The notes beneath the pieces are model-generated. The model ran no database searches and was not told the origin of the DNA. It saw nothing but the letters and a program-made list of their open reading frames with translations. DNA of 64,000 bases from CBDFKS01 sp965248905 (GTDB taxonomy: Bacteria > Chloroflexota > Dehalococcoidia > Lucifugimonadales > JAGWBF01). Below are positions 61,419 to 64,000 of the stretch, piece by piece. Each line of letters begins with the position of its first letter. Position 1 is the first letter of the stretch. Location of the stretch: NCBI GenBank assembly GCA_965248905.1, contig CBDFKS010000007.1:1984001-2048000 (forward strand), in the 5' to 3' direction. Made by a program: the position numbers and the translations under genes.

Positions 61419-62360
61419 ATGAGCAGCTTGGTCATCGGTGGTACTGGATTCATCGGCCCGAGGGTCATCCGGCGGCTGGTGGAGAGGGGAGAAGAAGCGG
61501 TCTGTATGGACATCAATCCCGGCGCCGCTTCGTTTCTGGCTCTCGAGGGAATGGTGAAGGTCGTCCGAGGTGACGTCACTCAGTTTGAGGACGTGATGAG
61601 AGTTATCATGGAAGCGAAGCCGGATCGCGTGATAAACCTGGCTTATCTCGTGGGAGGCGGTGAAGCGGAGCCACATCAGACTATGCTCCTGAACGTTCTG
61701 GGAATGGACAACTGCTTCGAGGCAGCCCGCCTGGCCGGAGTAAACAGGGTGGTGTACGCCAGCTCTCTAGCGGTCAGTGGTGATCAGAAGAGCTTCGGTG
61801 AGAGGCACATAACCGAGGATGATCCCACATATGGCACCTCCCAGTACGCTGTTCACAAGATATTTAACGAGTTCCAGGCCCAGCAATTCATCGACAACTA
61901 CGGCATGTCCATTACGGGCATCCGGCCGGGAAACGTGACCGGGCCCGATAAGGTGCGAGGCTCTACGGACCATGTGGACTGCGTCACCCTCCCAGCTAGG
62001 GGTAGGCCCGTCAGTTTGTCCCATAAATCCCGCATGCGCTTGCCCATTCACGTGGAGAACACAGCGGAGGCCTTCGTCCGAGTTAGCCTTGCCAACTCTA
62101 CCAAGTATCCGATCTACAACACCGGCGGTACCCCAATAAGCTTGGGCGACCTGGCAGATATGGTACGTGGTTACCTGCCTGATGCTCAGATCACCTTTGA
62201 AAACGAAGGGGGACTGGGAGATTCTCAAAACTATCTGGTGGATAATAGTCGCCTGCTCTCGGAGTTCGAGTTGGAGTACCCGCCTTTTGAAACGAGGGTA
62301 CTGGAGATTATCAACGACGTCCGCCGGCAGGAGGGAATGCCCTTGGTAGAGGCGAAATGA
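61419..62360 (+). CDS. NAD-dependent epimerase/dehydratase family protein
   Basis: A 313-residue extended SDR. It shows GGTGFIGPRVIRRLVERGE for NAD binding, the Ser in ASSLAVSG and YAVHK (YxxxK). The C-terminal part includes NTGGTPISLGDLAD. Related to UDP-sugar epimerases and dehydratases. GAAGGAG precedes the ATG. It may share a role with the hydrolase just upstream, since both lie close on the plus strand. Confidence 0.88.
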   Translation: MSSLVIGGTGFIGPRVIRRLVERGEEAVCMDINPGAASFLALEGMVKVVRGDVTQFEDVMRVIMEAKPDRVINLAYLVGGGEAEPHQTMLLNVLGMDNCFEAARLAGVNRVVYASSLAVSGDQKSFGERHITEDDPTYGTSQYAVHKIFNEFQAQQFIDNYGMSITGIRPGNVTGPDKVRGSTDHVDCVTLPARGRPVSLSHKSRMRLPIHVENTAEAFVRVSLANSTKYPIYNTGGTPISLGDLADMVRGYLPDAQITFENEGGLGDSQNYLVDNSRLLSEFELEYPPFETRVLEIINDVRRQEGMPLVEAK

Positions 62361-62502
62361 GTGAAAGTAGTATCCTTCCGTTACAACCCACTCACCCCGA
62401 CCCTTCGACAAGCTCAGCGCCAACCCTCTTCCATTGGGAGAGGTGAAGGGCAAATGAGGGCCCCTTTCGTTGGGACGAAAACCACCGTATAAGGAGTAGC
62501 TA
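62361..62502. repeat. Short repeat-rich gap with CTTCGACAAGCTCAG motif
   Basis: The gap between the epimerase and DUF1800 genes contains CCCTTCGACAAGCTCAGC, a widespread dispersed motif, and small hairpins (CTTCCATTGGGAGAGG, TTCGTTGGGACGAA). No gene is present. Confidence 0.45.
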
Positions 62503-63939
62503 ATGGCGGATGATAATATAGCTCTAATGGCCCACCTGCTCCGTCGCGCCGGCTTCGGAGCTACCAGGGATGAACTGGAGAGCTACCTGGCCAAGGGCTA
62601 TGAGGCTACAGTTGAGGAGCTGTTACACCCCGAGAACTCCCCTCCGGCCCAGGAGGATGAATATCTAATCCGGCGTTATCATGTGGACTCGAATAGCATG
62701 ATGTATGCGGAGAGTGGGCAGATTCACTGGCTTTATCGCATGATCAACACAAAACGCCCACTGGAGGAGAAGCTGGCTCTTTTCTGGCACGGAATATTCG
62801 CCACCAGCGCCAACAAGCTCAATCAGATCAAGCTTGTCGTGGGGCAGGTCGATATGTTCCGCCACCACGGACTGGGGAGCTTCCGTACCCTGTTGGTAGA
62901 GGTGTCCAAAGACCCTGCGATGCTGTACTGGCTGGATAATAAAGACAGCCGCAAGGGTGCGGTGAACGAGAACTACGGACGGGAGCTGCTGGAGCTATTC
63001 TCCATGGGGGTGGGAAATTACACCGAAAATGACGTGAGGCAGGCCTCCCACGCCTTCACGGGTTGGACTATCGAGAACGCTGCCATGCACACCGCCCGCG
63101 TTTCACGCGACTCCAACTGGCCCTACGGGAAGTTGGACTGGCAGTTCCTTTACAGAGATGACGACCACGACGAGTCTGAGAAGACGTTTCTGGGGCACAC
63201 CGGCGCATTCAATGGTGAGGACGTGATAGATATTATTTGCCAGCAGCCGGCGACGGCCCGGTTCATCGCCCGGCATCTGTACAACTTCTTTGTGGCCGAC
63301 GAGCCCCAGGTGCCTGCCTGGCAGACCGTTCCTCCCCGTGACCCAGAGGCCATCGCTACACTGATGGACGCCTTCGTCAAGTATGAATACGACATTCGCT
63401 CTGTGCTGCGGGTCCTGTTCAATTCCGATTTCTTCAAGAGGGCTGCATTTGCCAAGGTCAAGAGCCCCGTCGAGCTGGTGGTAGGGACCGTGCGCCTCGC
63501 GGGAGGCCATCGATTTCCTCAGGTAGAGGATTTGAGCCTAGCACAGCAAACCGACTTCATGGGACAGGGGCTTCTGGACCCGCCCAGCGTTGAGGGCTGG
63601 CATTCAGGAATGGAGTGGATCGCCACAGGCAGTCTGGTGGACCGGGTCAACTTCGCAGTGAAGGAATTGGCAGACGTAGACAAGCCCGGGGTCAGGTCCA
63701 TCATCAATAGGATCAAGGCCCAAGGGAAACGTATGTCCCCCGAAGGATTGGTGGATGCCTGTCTGGATCTGATGGGCCCCATAAGCGTCTCCGAGGGTAC
63801 CAGACGGGAGCTGTTGGACTACGCCGTGGCACAGGGTGAGATACAGTTTGGGTCCGAGGAGGAAGCTCACGCATCTGCCCAAAAAGTGGCGGCGATATTG
63901 CAGCTAATCGTCGCTACCCGGGAATACCAATTAGCTTGA
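62503..63939 (+). CDS. DUF1800 domain protein
   Basis: A 478-residue DUF1800 protein. It opens with HLLRRAGFGATRDELESYLAKGYE, and shows LFWHGIFATS, ENYGRELLELFSMGVGNYTE, FTGWTI and DPPSVEGW in the family's order. Such proteins are usually followed by a DUF1501 sulfatase-like partner; an ATG at 63997, with GAGGG upstream, may start it, but the window ends there. Function is unknown, though secreted or periplasmic roles have been proposed. No signal peptide is visible. Confidence 0.92.
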   Translation: MADDNIALMAHLLRRAGFGATRDELESYLAKGYEATVEELLHPENSPPAQEDEYLIRRYHVDSNSMMYAESGQIHWLYRMINTKRPLEEKLALFWHGIFATSANKLNQIKLVVGQVDMFRHHGLGSFRTLLVEVSKDPAMLYWLDNKDSRKGAVNENYGRELLELFSMGVGNYTENDVRQASHAFTGWTIENAAMHTARVSRDSNWPYGKLDWQFLYRDDDHDESEKTFLGHTGAFNGEDVIDIICQQPATARFIARHLYNFFVADEPQVPAWQTVPPRDPEAIATLMDAFVKYEYDIRSVLRVLFNSDFFKRAAFAKVKSPVELVVGTVRLAGGHRFPQVEDLSLAQQTDFMGQGLLDPPSVEGWHSGMEWIATGSLVDRVNFAVKELADVDKPGVRSIINRIKAQGKRMSPEGLVDACLDLMGPISVSEGTRRELLDYAVAQGEIQFGSEEEAHASAQKVAAILQLIVATREYQLA

Positions 63940-64000
63940 AGCGATGCTCAATACGGCAGCGTAGTACACAAAGCCTGAGCGAATGAGGGTTCGCACATGA

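Overview
The window looks like a chromosomal segment of a Chloroflexota bacterium, probably Dehalococcoidia/SAR202-like. This is inferred from gene content and style, not from a marker tree. The clues are a polA/coaD/rsmD/greA/lysS/serS/lgt/ispE/rsmA/galU housekeeping set, a large SRP RNA with an Alu domain, a lipoprotein with a Thr-Pro-rich linker, many SDR, luciferase-like and TPP enzymes, a DUF1800 protein, and several dispersed G/C-rich palindromic repeats. It contains no rRNA, tRNA or CRISPR array that I could find.

Layout. 1-933: end of an ATPase gene coupled to a TOPRIM-like gene. 947-5254 (minus): SDR, DNA polymerase I, ATC-hydrolase-like protein. 5357-7314: a complete IS1595-type element with a DinD/BRO-like passenger gene, exact 8-bp target duplication and 25-bp inverted ends. 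8148-8315 and 19520-19687: two 168-bp MITEs whose ends match an IS630 element at 27059-28272. 8469-10018 (minus): DivIVA-like protein, coaD, rsmD. 10163-14174 (plus): greA, lysS, a HEPN-domain pair, serS. 14205-15400: a cobalt-type nitrile hydratase alpha subunit with a beta-like protein that keeps only the SH3-like half. 15428-20803: BNR propeller protein, TPP enzyme, SDR, luciferase-like oxidoreductase. 21138-25371: lgt, ispE, rsmA, a signal peptidase remnant, SRP RNA and galU, the last two with divergent promoters. 25398-26556: DinB-like protein, an unlisted 58-residue protein and a VOC protein. 28279-30425: a damaged peptide-type substrate-binding lipoprotein. 30619-36901: an amidoligase-type cluster (cNMP-binding/ATP-grasp fusion, alpha-E, transglutaminase), type II glutamine synthetase and an atypical P-II protein. 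37092-42919: aldo/keto reductase and a 1620-residue zinc-ribbon membrane protein. 43301-56158: two very large secreted beta-solenoid genes, both broken. The first carries a 28-bp tandem duplication that shifts the frame. The second carries an in-frame stop, a frameshift and two IS1182-type elements in CTAG sites. 56411-63939: SMP-30 protein, amidase, LEM3-like GIY-YIG nuclease, alpha/beta hydrolase, epimerase and DUF1800 protein.

How the parts fit. Housekeeping operons alternate with accessory catabolic genes and with mobile-element damage. The most interesting unit is the ATP-grasp/alpha-E/transglutaminase operon. Its ligase carries an N-terminal cyclic-nucleotide-binding domain, and it lies divergent to glnA, with P-II beyond. 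Together these suggest a nitrogen- or cNMP-responsive peptide-ligation system (inference). Other points of note are the split nitrile hydratase, the HEPN pair inside a tRNA-synthetase operon, the passenger-carrying IS1595 element, the IS630/MITE family, and an IS1182 transposase whose stop codon is supplied by its CTAG target site.
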